Shown here: positions 46,391 to 47,457 of the stretch, one piece after another
How the letters are laid out: the number at the start of each line of letters is the position of its first letter
Position numbering within the stretch: position 1 is the first letter of the stretch
Assembly (NCBI GenBank): GCA_040756995.1
Contig: JBFLYK010000049.1
Span: 1 to 47,457, forward strand
DNA: 47,457 nt
From: BP-133 sp040756995
Lineage (GTDB): Bacteria > Actinomycetota > Acidimicrobiia > IMCC26256 > BP-133
Direction: 5' to 3'
Translations under genes and position numbers: made by a program
The notes under the pieces: model-generated
The model's input: only the letters and a program-made list of their open reading frames with translations
Database searches by the model: none
What the model was told of the DNA's origin: nothing

Positions 46391-47457
46391 ATGGAACCCG
46401 AACTTCCGCCCAACCAGTCCGCGCCGGACGCCGGCGATCCGGCCGCTGACACCCCCGGCGATCCACCTCCGCCCCCCGGCCCGACTCCGGACCCGCCGAC
46501 CGGCGGCGGCGGCGGTGGTGGCGGCTGGGCTCTGCCCTTTCAGATCCTGCGGTCCAAGCAGGACAAGAAGCTCGGCGGTGTGGCCGGCGGGCTGGCGGCG
46601 GTCACCGGCCTCGACCCGACGCTCGTCCGGCTGGCCATCGTGCTCGGCTGGTTGACGGGCTGGGGGGTCCTCGCCTACGTCATCGCCTGGGCGGTGATCC
46701 CGGCGGAGGACCCGGCCAAGGGCCGGTATCTCGTCCCCGCCCCCGAGCCGACGGCGAAGTACATCCGGATCGGCCTGACGGTGGTGGCGGCGCTCGGCGT
46801 CCTCCAGATCATCGGCGCCATCCTCGGCATCGTCTCCGCCGCCGTCTTCGGGATCGGCCTGCTCCCCTTCCACATCCTCGGGCTCGGCGACGACCACGGC
46901 TTCGAAGTGGGCGAGGCGCTCCTCGGCCTGATCCTGCTGATCGGCGGCTGCCTGCTGCTCTTCCGCCGGCACCTCCCCTGGATGCCGGCCACCGACGGCG
47001 GTCCCGGTTCCGGGGGTGCCTGGTCCTCCGGATGGACGGGCGGGCCCGGCTCCGGCCCCGGCGGCAGCGGCTCGCCCGGCTGGACAAGCGGGACCGGCTC
47101 CGGACCCGGCGGCGGCACCGGCGGCACCGGCTCGCCCGGGTGGACAGGCGGGACCGGCTCCGGACCCGGCGGCGGCACCGGCGGCACCGGCTCGCCCGGG
47201 GACACCGGGGCCGGCGCGTCGGCCGGCGGCGGCTGGTCCGGCTCGACGCCGGCCAGCCCCGGGACGGCTCTGGCCACGATCACGCCCGGAAGCAGCGGCG
47301 GAGGCGCCACGGCCGGTGGATACGGCGGCGGGGGCGGCTACGGGCCGCCTCCTCCCCCGCCCGGTTCGGGCGGCGGCGCCGTCGGCGCCGGCGGGTTCGG
47401 GGCCCGCGCCTCGGCCGCGGCCCGGGCCGCCCGCACCAACGGCCCGCTGCTGCTCGT
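46391..47457 (+). CDS. PspC domain membrane protein (3' partial)
   Basis: The frame is open from ATG 46391 to the window end (355 codons). A Pro/Asp-rich start with a poly-Gly stretch precedes a PspC domain (SKQDKKLGGVAGGLAAVTGLDPTLVRLAIVLGWLTGWGVLAYVIAWAVIP, about 55-105). Further hydrophobic segments follow (IGLTVVAALGVLQIIGAILGIVSAAVFGIGLLPF and LLGLILLIGGCLLLF). A long Gly/Ser/Thr/Pro-rich region contains 20-residue repeats (47037-47200). It is divergent from the PspC kinase and shares its promoter motif, so the two probably belong to one envelope-stress circuit. The C-terminus is cut off; no ribosome site is obvious. Confidence 0.85.
   Translation, partial: MEPELPPNQSAPDAGDPAADTPGDPPPPPGPTPDPPTGGGGGGGGWALPFQILRSKQDKKLGGVAGGLAAVTGLDPTLVRLAIVLGWLTGWGVLAYVIAWAVIPAEDPAKGRYLVPAPEPTAKYIRIGLTVVAALGVLQIIGAILGIVSAAVFGIGLLPFHILGLGDDHGFEVGEALLGLILLIGGCLLLFRRHLPWMPATDGGPGSGGAWSSGWTGGPGSGPGGSGSPGWTSGTGSGPGGGTGGTGSPGWTGGTGSGPGGGTGGTGSPGDTGAGASAGGGWSGSTPASPGTALATITPGSSGGGATAGGYGGGGGYGPPPPPPGSGGGAVGAGGFGARASAAARAARTNGPLLL
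47037..47200 (+). repeat. 60-bp tandem repeat inside the PspC gene
   Basis: Units starting GGACCGGCTCCGGACCCGGC at 47091 and 47151 are identical over 50 bp, and a degenerate unit precedes them. They encode 20-residue Gly/Thr/Ser repeats (GTGSGPGGGTGGTGSPGWTG). The period is a multiple of 3, so changes in copy number keep the frame. Confidence 0.7.

Overview
The window is high-GC DNA with the gene style of an actinobacterium, most likely class Acidimicrobiia. The main pointers are runs of GYW...DGGIF-FGDA repeats in a large secreted protein (common in that class, from general knowledge), many apparently leaderless genes (a TANNNT hexamer 7 nt before an ATG or GTG), PspC-type sensor kinases, split ADP-forming acyl-CoA synthetase genes and many lipoproteins. 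The window holds about 43 protein genes. I saw no rRNA, tRNA, CRISPR array, transposase or prophage. The first and last genes run off the ends.

Layout. 1-4.7 kb: the end of a membrane-anchored Pro/Ala-rich protein, a PAS-GGDEF-EAL cyclic-di-GMP enzyme coupled to an HDOD protein, and an Asp-box propeller lipoprotein. 4.7-7.2 kb (minus): a three-gene operon for a split NDP-forming acyl-CoA synthetase. 7.2-10.7 kb (minus): a small secreted protein, a phosphodiester glycosidase preceded by PHO-box-like 11-bp repeats, and a lipocalin-like protein with a TetR-type operator over a leaderless promoter. 10.7-15.5 kb: a DHA2 exporter, a thioesterase, a zinc-ribbon protein, a methyltransferase and an acyl-CoA dehydrogenase. 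15.5-18.8 kb (minus): a 1052-residue secreted repeat protein with a strongly structured 5' leader. 19-22.7 kb: a TetR gene divergent from two tiny tandem-duplicated acidic coiled-coil proteins, then a UbiB/ABC1 kinase and a DUF3500 protein. 22.7-31.7 kb: small hypotheticals, a methyltransferase-TetR-membrane protein operon, an MBL hydrolase, a UvrD-like helicase, an alpha/beta hydrolase, ClpP, and an SRPBCC-ArsR pair with twin operators. 31.7-39.4 kb: a subtilase, an OmpR-type two-component system divergent from a lipoprotein/adaptor/ABC exporter operon, and a sulfotransferase-like protein. 39.5-47.5 kb: a His-rich PHM-like copper monooxygenase, a twin-hairpin repeat, a PBP4-type peptidase, an ECF sigma factor, a NarL/PspC-kinase pair and a divergent PspC protein.

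Several regulatory arrangements can be read directly: OmpR-like direct repeats between the two-component genes and the exporter operon; mirror-image motifs between the PspC kinase and PspC gene; tandem TetR operators between the TetR gene and the small-protein pair; and two GCAAC-N6-GTTGC sites before SRPBCC-ArsR.

The most unusual signals are (i) a family of GC-rich palindromic modules, two of them inserted in frame inside clpP and a histidine kinase gene; (ii) the TetR-controlled pair of duplicated 75- and 69-residue proteins; (iii) a twin hairpin with conserved loops at 41498-41618; and (iv) the copper monooxygenase with a roughly 160-residue histidine-rich linker. Gene functions are inferred from motifs read by eye; no database search was run.
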